Positions 42,401-50,989 of a stretch of 64,000 nt of DNA are shown here, piece after piece. A program made the position numbers and the translations under genes. Positions within the stretch are counted from its first letter, which is position 1. Each line of letters starts with the position of its first letter. The notes under the pieces were generated by a model. The model saw only the letters and a list, made by a program, of their open reading frames with translations. It was not told where the DNA came from and did not search any database. Source of the DNA: Alistipes excrementigallinarum (GTDB lineage: Bacteria > Bacteroidota > Bacteroidia > Bacteroidales > Rikenellaceae); the NCBI GenBank assembly GCA_019112825.1, contig DXIP01000008.1:1-64000 (forward strand), in the 5' to 3' direction.

Positions 42401-43891
42401 ATGATGAATCTTTCGGAATACCGGCGCCGTCCGACCTGCGAGGTGCGCATCGGACGGGTTGCCATCGGCGGCGGAAACCCCGTTGCCGTGCAGTCGATGA
42501 CCAATACCGACACCAACGACACGCCGGCGAGCGTGGCCCAGATTGAGCGGATTGACCGCGCGGGCGGCAAGATTGTCCGTCTGACGGCCCAGGGGCGCCG
42601 CGAGGCGGAGAACCTGGGTGCCATCGCCGCGCAGCTGCGCGCCGACGGCTACGACACGGCGCTGGTGGCCGACGTCCACTTCGTTCCCGAGGTGGCCGCC
42701 ATTGCGGCCCGCTACGTCGACAAGGTGCGCATCAACCCGGGCAACTACCGCTCGGAGCACGGCGAGTTCGAGGCGCTCATCGAGCAGTGCCGCCAGCGCG
42801 GCGTGGCGCTGCGCATCGGCGTCAACCACGGCTCGCTCGCCCGCCGCGTCTTCGACCGGTGGGGCGACACGCCGCAGGGGATGGTCGTCTCGGCGATGGA
42901 GTTCCTGCGCGTCTGCCGCGAGCGCAATTTCGACCAGGTGGTCGTCTCGATGAAGTCGAGCAACACGCGCGTGATGGTCCACGCCTACCGGCTGTTGGTC
43001 GAGGCGATGGATGCCGAGGGGATGCACTATCCGATTCATCTGGGTGTGACGGAGGCGGGCAACGGCCTCGAGGGGCGCATCAAGAGCGCCGTGGGCATCG
43101 GTGCACTGCTGGCCGACGGCATCGGCGACACGATTCGCGTCTCGCTGACCGAGGCCCCCGAGCACGAAATCCCCGTGGCGCAGCAGCTCGTCGAGCAGTT
43201 CGCCGCGCGTCCGGGCCGCTTCGAGGTGCTCCACCCCGAGCGCTATTCGCCCACCGAGTTCCGCCGCCGCAGCCGGGTGCAGGTGCCCGTCGTGCGGGGC
43301 GAGTCGATGGAGGGGTTCCGCATCCTCGAGTCGACCTCGGAAAACCCCACGGCCGAGCTCCGCGCGGCGATTCTCAACCTCGAGGAGGATTGCCCGGTGG
43401 TGCTCCGGCGGCACTACGACGAACCCACGCTCGAGCGGCTGGCCGTGCGTGCGGCGGCCGACCTGGGACCGCTCTTCCTCGACGGCCTGGCCGACGGCAT
43501 CTGGCTCGACGCCCCGCGCTACACGGAGGAGGAGCTCCGCCGCGTCGAGCTGATGATTCTCCAGGCGGCGCGCCTCCGCTTCTCGCATACCGAATACATC
43601 GCCTGCCCCTCGTGCGGACGCACGCTCTACGACATCGAGCAGACGCTGGCCGCCATCAAGGCGCGCACGTCGCACCTGAAGAACCTCCGCATCGGGGTCA
43701 TGGGGTGCATCGTCAACGGCCCGGGCGAGATGGCCGATGCCGACTACGGCTACGTGGGGGCCGCCCCGGGGCGCATCACCCTCTACAAGGGGCGCACGGT
43801 CGTCGAGCGCAACATCCCGCAGGAGGAGGCGCTCGACCGTCTGGTGGCCCTTATCCGCGAAAACGGCGACTGGCGCGAGCCGGGCGAGTAG
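42401..43891 (+). CDS. ispG: 4-hydroxy-3-methylbut-2-enyl diphosphate synthase (flavodoxin type)
   Basis: 496 aa. The TIM-barrel domain starts RRRPTCEVRIGRVAIGGGNP and VAVQSMTNTDTND, with KVRINPGNY and GVNHGSLARRV. The C-terminal iron-sulfur domain has IACPSCGRTLYDIEQTLAAI and GVMGCIVNGPGEMADADYGY, which supply the three Cys and the Glu that hold the [4Fe-4S] cluster. It reduces methylerythritol cyclodiphosphate to HMBPP in the MEP isoprenoid pathway. Between the two domains is an insert of ~100 residues (about 290-390), shorter than the ~250-residue insert of many Bacteroidetes and plant-type IspG proteins. Start ATG 42401, with 42404 as alternative; the frame upstream is not coding. Confidence 0.94.
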   Translation: MMNLSEYRRRPTCEVRIGRVAIGGGNPVAVQSMTNTDTNDTPASVAQIERIDRAGGKIVRLTAQGRREAENLGAIAAQLRADGYDTALVADVHFVPEVAAIAARYVDKVRINPGNYRSEHGEFEALIEQCRQRGVALRIGVNHGSLARRVFDRWGDTPQGMVVSAMEFLRVCRERNFDQVVVSMKSSNTRVMVHAYRLLVEAMDAEGMHYPIHLGVTEAGNGLEGRIKSAVGIGALLADGIGDTIRVSLTEAPEHEIPVAQQLVEQFAARPGRFEVLHPERYSPTEFRRRSRVQVPVVRGESMEGFRILESTSENPTAELRAAILNLEEDCPVVLRRHYDEPTLERLAVRAAADLGPLFLDGLADGIWLDAPRYTEEELRRVELMILQAARLRFSHTEYIACPSCGRTLYDIEQTLAAIKARTSHLKNLRIGVMGCIVNGPGEMADADYGYVGAAPGRITLYKGRTVVERNIPQEEALDRLVALIRENGDWREPGE

Positions 43892-44269
43892 CCCCGGCCA
43901 CCCGGCCACCCGGGCTCTTGGGCCGCTGTTGCCGCCGGGTCCGACCGGCTGAAGCCCTGGCCCGCCGCTCCGCCCCGCCGAGGCCCCGCCTCCGGTTCCT
44001 GACCTGTTGAGGCCCCGGCCGCTCCGGCAGCTGTTGCCGCCGTGTCCAACCCGTTGAGGTTCCTGCCGCTCCGGCCGATGTTGCCGCCGGTTCCGTCCCA
44101 TTGAGGGCCCTGCCGCCGGCTCCGACCCGTTGAGGGCCCGACCCGAAAGGCTCCGACCCGCCGACCCTCCGGTTCTGCCGCAGAGTTCTGCGGACCGCCG
44201 ACCACTCGGCCCGGTCCCCGCCTCCGGCTCCATCCTTATCCTGTAAAATCCTGTAAAAATGTTTGACCG
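43892..44269. other. Repeat-filled gap between ispG and the WbqC gene
   Basis: No gene. Units such as CCACCCGGCCACCCGG, GCTGTTGCCGCCGGGTCCGACC and CCGTTGAGG recur in degenerate form. ATCCTGTAAAA occurs twice at 44239-44259, and AATGTTTG at 44258-44265 is a weak -7 candidate for the next gene. Confidence 0.55.
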
Positions 44270-44872
44270 ATGACCATTCTTCCTCTGGCCTATCTTCCCT
44301 CGGTGGAGTACATCGCGCATCTGCTGCGCGAGGAGTGCGTCATCGACCTGGGCGAACACTTCATCAAGCGCTCGGAGCGCAACCGCACGCGGATTCTGGC
44401 CACGGGGGGCCCCATGGAGCTCACCGTCCACGTCCGCAACGCCGACCGCCCGCGCCAGCCCATGCGCGAGGTGCGGCTCGACTACTCGAAGCGCTGGCCC
44501 CACCAGCACTGGCTCTCGCTCGTCTCGGCCTACCGCAGCTCGCCCTACTTCGACCACTACGCCGAGCGCTTCGAACCCCTCTACCGCGCGCCGGGCGACC
44601 TGCTTGCGGAGTTCAACCTTGCGCTGCTGCGCACGCTGCTCGAGGCGGCCAAGGCCCCCTGCCGGCTCCGCCTCTCGGAGCACTACGTCGAGGCGCAGCC
44701 GGGCGATGTCGACCTGAGGCCCAAACACAGAGAGGGCCCGACCTTCGAGGCCGAGCCCTACATTCAGGTCTTTTCCGACCGGATGCCCTTCGTCGCCAAC
44801 CTGTCGTTCATCGACCTGTTGTTTGCCGAAGGACCCCAAGCAGCGGCTGTTGCGGCGCGCAGTCGATTCTGA
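44270..44872 (+). CDS. WbqC family protein
   Basis: 200 aa. Matches the WbqC-like family: PLAYLPSVEYIAHLLREECV near the start, HFIKRSERNRTRILATGGPM (the NRxxI motif) and WPHQHWLSLVSAYRSSPYFD, followed by the terminal FSDRMPFVANLSFIDLLFAEG. Related proteins are encoded in O-antigen and surface polysaccharide loci, and some are proposed to act on nucleotide- or lipid-linked sugars, but no reaction is settled. The last 65 bp overlap the 3' end of the GH2-like gene on the opposite strand, so the C-terminus after LLFAEGPQ may be recent. Cytoplasmic; no signal peptide. Confidence 0.88.
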   Translation: MTILPLAYLPSVEYIAHLLREECVIDLGEHFIKRSERNRTRILATGGPMELTVHVRNADRPRQPMREVRLDYSKRWPHQHWLSLVSAYRSSPYFDHYAERFEPLYRAPGDLLAEFNLALLRTLLEAAKAPCRLRLSEHYVEAQPGDVDLRPKHREGPTFEAEPYIQVFSDRMPFVANLSFIDLLFAEGPQAAAVAARSRF

Positions 44873-46829
44873 AGCGCAGCGAGTCGCTTTGTCCTCCCAG
44901 TGAAGCCTTCAGCCACACGGTTCCCTGGAGCGTCATCGTGTCGGTGACGTACTGACAGTCGGCATAGCGGCGCAGCGCCACCGTGTCGCCGTTGATGCGC
45001 AGCTGCGGCCTGCCCGCCGAGGAGTAGACCTTGAAGGCCTGCCGCTCGGTGTCGCGCAGCCGGTGGCGCTTGTCGGCCAGGTGGAGCGTCGTGTCGCGCT
45101 TGTTCCACATCGCACGGTAGAGGTAGTAGACATCCTTGCGCTCGCGGCGGTCCTGCGTCATCAGCCCCGAGCCGTTGACCCCGTAGGGGCGGCGCGCCGA
45201 GCCGTAGTCGAAGAGGTTGTTGACCCACACGCCCCAGAAGAGCGAATCCTGCTCCAGATTCTTGGCATAGGCCTCGTGGAAGCGGCTCTGCCGCTGCTCG
45301 GGTATCCAGTTCGTGCGCGATACGGGCGGCACGGCGTTGTACTGGTGTGCCGGGAAGCCCGGCTCGCCGTAGCAGACACCCGACGCGAGGTGCGACCAGT
45401 TGCGGCGCAGCAGGTCGCGCCATACGGCCACATCGTCGGGCGAACCCTTCTCCCAGCCAACCTCCTGCTGCCAGACAATCAGGTCGGTGATGAAGTTGAG
45501 GCTGCCGTCCTGGTTGCTGCAGGCCACCGTCGGACGGGTGGGGTCCATGCGGTGCGCCGCGTCGTTCAGACGGCGGATGTAGGGCGAGGGATCATCCCCC
45601 TTGGCCTGTAACAGCGAGAAGATGCCCCACATGACCACCGAGGGGTGGTTGTAGTTCTGGGCGATAATCTCCTGCAGCTGCTGGAGGCCGTTCTCCTCGA
45701 ACTGCGGGGTGGGGAAGTAGCCCATGTCGCCCAGGAAGGGGGCCCGCTGGAAGGGGATTTCGGCCCAGACCAGGATGCCGCGCTCGTCGCAGAGGTCGTA
45801 GAAGTACTGCGCGTGGGGCATCACCGCCGAGCGTACGGCGTTGGCCCCCAGGTCGCGGATGCAGGCCATGTCGGCGTCGTAGTCGGCGTCGGTCAGGGCG
45901 CCCCCCTCAAGCGCATTGTCGTGGTAGAGCGTCACGCCGTGGATGGCGCAGAAGCTGCCGTTGAGGGTGAAGCGCTCCTCGGGGGTGACGCGCACCGAGC
46001 GGAAGCCCGTGCGGACGCTCACCTCGTCGAGCACCTGCTGCTCGCCCAGCCGCACGGTGAAGCGGTAGAGTGCCGCATGGTCGGGGCTCCACAGCTCGGG
46101 GTCGTCGACCGAGAAGGGTACCGATGCCGGGCGCCCGTCGAGGCGCACGCGCTGGCGGCGCGTGTAGACGCGCGTGCCGTCGGGAGCGGTGATGTCGAGC
46201 GTGAGCAGGCAGTTGGCCTCGCCCGACGAGGAGGTGAGGTGGATTTCGGCCTCGCCCTCGACCCGCTCGGGGGTCACCGACGTGGGCTTGACCAGCACGC
46301 CGTCCGAACCGAAGTAGAGGGGCGAGACGGCCGTGCGGTCGGTGACGATGAGCTCGGCGCCGCGGTAGATGCCGCCGTAGAGGTTGGCGTCGGTCGAGAC
46401 GGGCAGCACGTCCGAGCGGCTGTTGTTGCTCACGATGACCAGCAGCGCGTTCTTGTCTCCGCAGCGCAGCTTGTCGGTGATTTCGAAGGTGAAGGCCGCC
46501 GCCCCGCCGCGGTGTTCGCCCACGTAGTTGCCGTTGACGAAGAGCGTGGCGACGTTCTGCACGCCGTAGAACTTCACGAAGACGCGCTTGCCGCGCCATT
46601 CGGCGGGGATGCGCACCTCGTTCTGGTAGTTGGCCGTGGTTTCGAGGAAGAGGCCGACGGCTTCGGTGTCGGTGTTCCAGGTATGGGGCAGTGTGACGTA
46701 GCGGGCGTTGTCGCTCGTGTTCTCCGACTTGAAGAAGAAGCGCCACCCCTCGTTCAGCGGGTAGACTTTACGGGCCTGCGCCGTGATGCAGAGCAGCACG
46801 AGCAGCAGGGTTGCTGCGACTCTTTTCAT
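44808..46829 (-). CDS. GH2 (beta-galactosidase-like) protein with both catalytic Glu replaced
   Basis: 673 aa. Signal peptide ends at ITAQA. Sugar-binding jelly roll first (LNEGWRFFFKSENTSDNARY, VTLPHTWN), immunoglobulin-like domain (~200-300), then the GH2 barrel (NAVRSAVMPHAQYFYDLCDE, RGILVWAEIPFQ). The acid/base site, normally HPSVxxWxxxNE, reads NHPSVVMWGIFSLLQAK with Ser405-Leu406 in place of Asn-Glu. The nucleophile site, normally SEYGAG, reads VCYGEPG with Cys486 in place of Glu. No other Glu is in a canonical place, so glycosidase activity is unlikely and a binding role is possible. ATG 46829 starts the signal peptide. The 3' end overlaps wbqC by 65 bp. Confidence 0.87.
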   Translation of the reverse strand: MKRVAATLLLVLLCITAQARKVYPLNEGWRFFFKSENTSDNARYVTLPHTWNTDTEAVGLFLETTANYQNEVRIPAEWRGKRVFVKFYGVQNVATLFVNGNYVGEHRGGAAAFTFEITDKLRCGDKNALLVIVSNNSRSDVLPVSTDANLYGGIYRGAELIVTDRTAVSPLYFGSDGVLVKPTSVTPERVEGEAEIHLTSSSGEANCLLTLDITAPDGTRVYTRRQRVRLDGRPASVPFSVDDPELWSPDHAALYRFTVRLGEQQVLDEVSVRTGFRSVRVTPEERFTLNGSFCAIHGVTLYHDNALEGGALTDADYDADMACIRDLGANAVRSAVMPHAQYFYDLCDERGILVWAEIPFQRAPFLGDMGYFPTPQFEENGLQQLQEIIAQNYNHPSVVMWGIFSLLQAKGDDPSPYIRRLNDAAHRMDPTRPTVACSNQDGSLNFITDLIVWQQEVGWEKGSPDDVAVWRDLLRRNWSHLASGVCYGEPGFPAHQYNAVPPVSRTNWIPEQRQSRFHEAYAKNLEQDSLFWGVWVNNLFDYGSARRPYGVNGSGLMTQDRRERKDVYYLYRAMWNKRDTTLHLADKRHRLRDTERQAFKVYSSAGRPQLRINGDTVALRRYADCQYVTDTMTLQGTVWLKASLGGQSDSLRFRIDCAPQQPLLGVLRQTTGR

Positions 46830-46910
46830 GGTTTCTCGAAGGCTGTTTGGCGCAAATATACGAAATTTCGGCAAAAGTTGTCCCGGCGTTTTCCTCGGGG
46901 GCGGAATGCA

Positions 46911-46945
46911 GAGAGGCCCGGACCGTTGCGGTCCGGGCCTCTCGG
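46911..46945. terminator. Hairpin between the surface protein gene and the GH2-like gene
   Basis: AGAGGCCCGGACC pairs with GGTCCGGGCCTCT across a 5-nt loop. No clear T-run on the minus strand, so it may be an attenuator or a processing site rather than a full terminator. Confidence 0.55.
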
Positions 46946-47037
46946 GTCGGTAAAAAGACAGGAGCCTCGAATTGGATGAAGATAACGATGTGTTTGTGGC
47001 GTATTCGTTTTGTGAGATGAGTCTCCTGTCAGGGGGG

Positions 47038-50000
47038 CTACTTCTGGGCGACAGCTACCTTGACGGTACCCGTGCGCTTCTCGCCGTAGGCGTAGGTGAA
47101 GGTGACGTCAATCGAGACGGTCTCGGTGACGGCCATCGACGTGTCGGTCGAACCCTTGACCGTCAGCAGGCCCGTTGCCGGGTCGAACGAGATGCGGTTC
47201 GTGTAGATGATGTCGGGGGTCGAGTAGCTTACCTCGGCGCCCAGCGGCGTCTTGATGTTCGTCAGAAGGCCCTTCGCGTCGGTCGTTCCGTCGTCGGTCT
47301 TCGGTGCGGCGAAGACGTTGGCGTTGTTCATATCCTTGAGCGTGAGCAGCGTCGAGATGTAGAGCGTCTGGTCGGTGGTCGTAGCTCCGATGGAACCGTC
47401 CTTGGCGGTGATGACCTGGTCCTTAATCGGGTCGGCGATGTTGGCCGTGAACTTCTGCAGGTCGAATACCACGCCGTTGTTGTCCTCGAGCGTGACGACA
47501 ATCGGCAGCTTAAGACCCGTGTACGAGCCCCACGAGAGCTTCGTGCCGCTTACGCCGGCCGTGCCGTAGTCGGCCTCCTCGTCGCTCCGGTCGATGGCGA
47601 ACTTGACGCTCACGCCTGCAACGTCACCGTCGTAGAAGTAGGTGTTGACCAGGTCCTTGTTGTCTACCGAGAAGACACCGCCCTCGAGCGTCGTGGCAAT
47701 CAGCACGCAGTTGTCGGCCGGCAGGTCGGAGCCGCGCTGCAGCAGGACGCCCTGCGGCTTGTTGAGCGTGAAGGTGCCGCCGAAGACAACCTCGAGGCCC
47801 CACGTGGTGGTCAGCTTGCCCGAAAGCTCGTAGGGAGTCTCGGTCTTGGCGAAGCTTACGGCGATGTTGTCCGAGCCAATCAGAATCTGCGAACCGTCCT
47901 CGGCGCGGAGCGTGTTCTCCTCCTCGGAGGTCGATACGAACTGCTTGCCGTTCAGCGCGCTCTTGAAGGTTGCGTAGTCGGCGAAGTACTTCTCGGCAGC
48001 CTCACCCCACGTGTTCCAGATAATCTGGGCGAAGTCGAGGAATACCTTGTACTGGCGCGTGTTGGGCTCGTAGGCAATCTCCTTGGTGATGAGCTGGTCG
48101 GCAACGGCGGGCAGACCCTCGACCGTGAGCGGGAACTTGACGGTAACGGTCGTACCGGCTGCGCTCTCCTCGTAGAGGGCTACGACGGTGTAGTTTCCAC
48201 CTGCGATGAAGTGGTTCTGTGCATCGGTCAGCTTGAGCGTCATGCGCTGTACGTCACCCTCGGCCGACGGCTGCGAGTAGCTCTCGGCGGCAACCTGGAT
48301 GTCGCTCACGGTAGCACCCTTGGCATCGGTTACGGTGAAGGTCGGCATCAGCGACTTGAGGGCGTTGAAGCGCTCGACATCGAGCTTGTTGGTGAACTCG
48401 TACTGTGCGGTGTACTCCTGCGAGCCCGAAGCGGCGGCGTAGTTCCATACGACGGGGGCATTGAGCTGTGCGGCCTCGACCTCGGTGTCTACCGAGATGA
48501 TGTTGAGCTTGGCAACGGCCTGCGTGTTGACATCGGCGTAGTTGCCGTTCTGGTCCTTCAGACGGAAGGTGAAGGCGCCCGACGTGATGACGTCACCTAC
48601 CAGCTCGGGAGCCGGGGTTACGATGGCGGCCGAGGTCTCGGTCAGCTCGTAGTTCTCCTCGTGGCCGTTGGTTACCGTGGCGGCATCCTCCGGTGCAACC
48701 AGCTCGAACTGGGGAACGTTCTCCCATACGCTGTTCAGCGCCATGAGCTCCCCGTCCTGCTTCAGCACGACGGAGTAGCCCTCGAAGAAGTTGCGGACGT
48801 TCTTGTCGGTGAACTCGACGTCGGAGGCGTACTCGTTGTTCTTGAGCTCCACGTACTTGTCACCCTCGAGACGGGCAACCGTCAGCAGGTTGTTGACTGC
48901 GAAGGTCTGTCCTCCCTCGGTGGGGATGAACTCCGAGGTGTACTCGATGCCCTGCAGGGGGTTCTCCTCGGTCGAAGCGGCGTTGTCGATGGCGACGTGG
49001 AGGGCGATTGCGAGCGTCTTGGGCTGCTCCTCAAGTCTTGCCTCGAAGTAGTCGTAGTCGGTCGAAACGACCACCACGAACTCACCCTTGGCGGCGTTCC
49101 ACTCCTTCACTTCGTCGATGGTGAAGGCGGCACCCTCGGCACGGGTCATCACCTCCTCGGTCACGATGCTCAGCGTCTCGGCGTTGAGCTTCGACTCTAC
49201 GGCCAGCGACGCGGGCGTTACGCGGAACTTCAGCTCGGCCTGCTGCTTCTCGGCAGCGCCCAGCGAGAAGTAGGAGGTCTCGCCCTCCCCGTTGGTCATC
49301 TGGATGGCGTACGAAGCGGGGAATACCACCTTGCCGTCGGCATAGGCCGGAACATAGACCAGCGACTGGATGCGGTTCTCGAGGTCGGCCACGCGCTGCT
49401 CGAGCTCCTCAATCTTCTCGAGGTAGGCCTTCAGCTCGTCGCTGAGCATCTCCTTCGAGACGGTCAGACCATCGGCGCTGCCGATGAGTGCCAGGATGGC
49501 CTCCTTGTACTCCTCGTTCTGGCCCTTGATTTGCTCGAGCACGGCGTCGGCAGCACCCTCGGCGTTGACGTAGTCGTAGTCGAACTTGTAGTTGGCGATG
49601 TACTCGTTCATCTGCTCGCCCAGCCAGGAGTCCTTCTTGAACTCCTCGATGGCGGCGTCGATGAGCCCCTGCACGTCGACACCCTCGAGCTGCTCGAGGC
49701 GCGAGATGAGCTCGTTGAGGGCCGACTTGGTGGCGAATTCGTTGCGCAGCGTCTGCTCCGAATCCTTCACGGCGTTGTCGACGTAGCTCTTCAGCGTGTT
49801 TTCCAAATCACGCAGCTTCTGGGCAACGTCACCCATTCCCTCGACCGTGCCTTCGAGGGTGGAGAGGCGCGAGGAGAGGTCTTCGATGACCTCGACGGAG
49901 CTCTTCACACCGTCAATCTGGCTCTGGAGGTCCTTGATGGTGACCGTCTCCAGTTCGTCGAGTTTCTTGTTTATCGAATCGATGTCGTCGTCGTAGCTCT

Positions 50001-50073
50001 TGCAACCGACACCGGCCAGCATTGTTCCCGTCAGGAACAACGCAAGAAACTTTTTGAAGAATTGTTTTTTCAT
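47038..50073 (-). CDS. Large coiled-coil surface lipoprotein, function unknown
   Basis: 1011 aa. Lipidation Cys24 (LAGVGC) followed by KSYDDD, an acidic signal typical of surface-exposed Bacteroidetes lipoproteins. Residues ~25-245 are mostly coiled coil in short blocks (IDSINKKLDELETVTIKDLQ, VEVIEDLSSRLSTLEGTVEG, LEKIEELEQRVADLENRIQS). Residues ~250-1011 are a chain of beta-sandwich segments with repeated Ig-like phrases (TFTVTDAKGATVSDIQVAAE, GTFTLNKPQGVLLQRGSDLP) ending VTFTYAYGEKRTGTVKVAVA. The layout suggests a stalk with a beta-rich head, perhaps an adhesin or S-layer-like protein. It is transcribed from a perfect promoter with a ~180-nt leader and a palindromic site, divergent from a small HTH regulator. 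Confidence 0.82.
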   Translation of the reverse strand: MKKQFFKKFLALFLTGTMLAGVGCKSYDDDIDSINKKLDELETVTIKDLQSQIDGVKSSVEVIEDLSSRLSTLEGTVEGMGDVAQKLRDLENTLKSYVDNAVKDSEQTLRNEFATKSALNELISRLEQLEGVDVQGLIDAAIEEFKKDSWLGEQMNEYIANYKFDYDYVNAEGAADAVLEQIKGQNEEYKEAILALIGSADGLTVSKEMLSDELKAYLEKIEELEQRVADLENRIQSLVYVPAYADGKVVFPASYAIQMTNGEGETSYFSLGAAEKQQAELKFRVTPASLAVESKLNAETLSIVTEEVMTRAEGAAFTIDEVKEWNAAKGEFVVVVSTDYDYFEARLEEQPKTLAIALHVAIDNAASTEENPLQGIEYTSEFIPTEGGQTFAVNNLLTVARLEGDKYVELKNNEYASDVEFTDKNVRNFFEGYSVVLKQDGELMALNSVWENVPQFELVAPEDAATVTNGHEENYELTETSAAIVTPAPELVGDVITSGAFTFRLKDQNGNYADVNTQAVAKLNIISVDTEVEAAQLNAPVVWNYAAASGSQEYTAQYEFTNKLDVERFNALKSLMPTFTVTDAKGATVSDIQVAAESYSQPSAEGDVQRMTLKLTDAQNHFIAGGNYTVVALYEESAAGTTVTVKFPLTVEGLPAVADQLITKEIAYEPNTRQYKVFLDFAQIIWNTWGEAAEKYFADYATFKSALNGKQFVSTSEEENTLRAEDGSQILIGSDNIAVSFAKTETPYELSGKLTTTWGLEVVFGGTFTLNKPQGVLLQRGSDLPADNCVLIATTLEGGVFSVDNKDLVNTYFYDGDVAGVSVKFAIDRSDEEADYGTAGVSGTKLSWGSYTGLKLPIVVTLEDNNGVVFDLQKFTANIADPIKDQVITAKDGSIGATTTDQTLYISTLLTLKDMNNANVFAAPKTDDGTTDAKGLLTNIKTPLGAEVSYSTPDIIYTNRISFDPATGLLTVKGSTDTSMAVTETVSIDVTFTYAYGEKRTGTVKVAVAQK

Positions 50074-50130
50074 AGTTGATGATAATTGAGTTGTGTTGAA
50101 TTGTTGTGGTTTGTCCTCTGTTGCCCTGTG

Positions 50131-50150
50131 GAGTTCCGCATGCGGAGCTC
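50131..50150 (-). promoter_or_regulatory. Inverted repeat in the leader of the surface protein gene
   Basis: GAGTTCCGCA TGCGGAGCTC pairs along its whole length with one G-T pair. In RNA it would form an 8-bp stem with a CAUG loop about 60 nt before the start codon. Confidence 0.5.
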
Positions 50151-50237
50151 TGTTGTTTTTAAAAATTTAAGTTATTGTCCGTTAGTTGTTTATCTCTTTT
50201 TATGAACGTTTTCGGCGGGTGCGGTTCGCAATTGTTG

Positions 50238-50253
50238 GTATCATATATGATAC
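50238..50253. promoter_or_regulatory. Perfect 16-bp palindrome, candidate operator
   Basis: GTATCATATATGATAC is an exact inverted repeat. It lies directly downstream of the predicted transcription start of the surface protein gene and about 60 bp upstream of the divergent HTH regulator gene. The position fits a repressor site. The link to the HTH protein is inferred from position only. Confidence 0.6.
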
Positions 50254-50261
50254 GCGTGGTG

Positions 50262-50292
50262 CAAATATAATATATAAATTTTGCACGACAAA
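50262..50292 (-). promoter_or_regulatory. Consensus promoter of the surface lipoprotein gene
   Basis: On the minus strand TTTG (50292-50289), 19 nt, TATATTTG (50269-50262): a full match to the Bacteroidetes consensus. The start site would be near 50255, giving a leader of about 180 nt. Confidence 0.85.
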
Positions 50293-50315
50293 ACTTTTTA
50301 TCCGATTTTTTGAAA

Positions 50316-50534
50316 ATGACACTCGACTATCAGGAGGAAATTGCATATATCTCTTCGAGAATCAGGCAATTACGCAAGGAACGGCACCTCACCGTACAGG
50401 AACTTGCGTACCGGTGTGACATGGAGCGCTCGAACATGAGCCGCATTGAGGCGGGGAGGACCAACCTGACCGTAAAGACGATGTGTATCATCTGTAACGC
50501 ACTGTGCGTGAGTCTTCGGGATTTAATCCGGTAA
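50316..50534 (+). CDS. Small XRE-type helix-turn-helix regulator
   Basis: 72 aa, one Cro/CI domain and nothing else: ISSRIRQLRKERHLTVQELA, YRCDMERSNMSRIEAGRTNL and TVKTMCIICNALCVSLRDLI give the five helices, with the recognition helix at about residues 35-43. The ATG at 50316 was chosen; a TTG two codons earlier is possible. A T-rich AAATTTTG (50276-50283) may be its -7 box. Codon use is more AT-rich than in the neighbours. It is divergent from the 1011-aa surface lipoprotein gene, with a perfect palindrome between them, so it probably controls that gene, itself, or both. Confidence 0.85.
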   Translation: MTLDYQEEIAYISSRIRQLRKERHLTVQELAYRCDMERSNMSRIEAGRTNLTVKTMCIICNALCVSLRDLIR

Positions 50535-50596
50535 GCGATATACCTATAATATAAAAGAGGTCCCCGCGGGAGGGGACGCAACAAAGGGTCAAACTT

Positions 50597-50625
50597 GCCG
50601 GGGCTGCCACGAAAGGCCCCTTTTT
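50597..50625 (+). terminator. Terminator of the HTH regulator gene
   Basis: Short GGGGC / GCCCC stem with an 11-nt loop, followed by TTTTTT. Confidence 0.65.
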
Positions 50626-50957
50626 TGTGCCCTTTCCGCAAGCGGAGGCGGCTGCCGTGTCCCGAAGGCCGGGAGCGGACACCCTCTTCCCTGCAGCCGT
50701 CTCCCGAAGACCGGGAGCAGGCACACTCCCTCGTGGCCGCCCCGACCGGAAGCCGGTGCCCCCGTTATACTGCCGCCCTGCAACGCGTGCGCACCCCTTC
50801 GCAGCCGCTCCTGCCGGGTGAGGGGGCCGCTCCCTTGCGGCCCCATCCCGCCCCCCCAAGCCCGGAAGTGGCCCCCTCCATCGCCCCGGCCGTAAGTGGA
50901 AGCCCCTTGTTGCCGCCCCTTTTCGGTCCGGAATTTGGCGCTTCGCGCGGCAAACGT

Positions 50958-50965
50958 TATCTTTG
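50958..50965 (+). promoter_or_regulatory. -7 element of the cvpA-rsgA-trmH operon
   Basis: TATCTTTG, 24 nt before the cvpA ATG. Confidence 0.65.
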
Positions 50966-50989
50966 TCGGAGAATCGAAACGATTGACCG

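Larger units (their letters stand above)
50535..50989. other. Gap with terminator, degenerate repeats and cvpA promoter
   Basis: A terminator-like hairpin at 50597-50625 (GGGGC / GCCCC then six T) ends the HTH gene. 50630-50940 is GC-rich, with imperfect repeats such as TCCCGAAGACCGGGAGCAGGCACAC against TCCCGAAGGCCGGGAGCGGACACC. No gene. Confidence 0.6.

Noticed and set aside
46911..46945. Hairpin after the surface lipoprotein gene as a full intrinsic terminator
   Set aside because: The stem is strong, but there is no T-run on the minus strand, so it is listed only as a possible terminator.
46972..50079. A 1035-codon plus-strand open frame opposite the surface lipoprotein gene
   Set aside because: The minus-strand frame has a lipoprotein signal, promoter and coiled-coil heptads. 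The plus frame has none and is a composition shadow.
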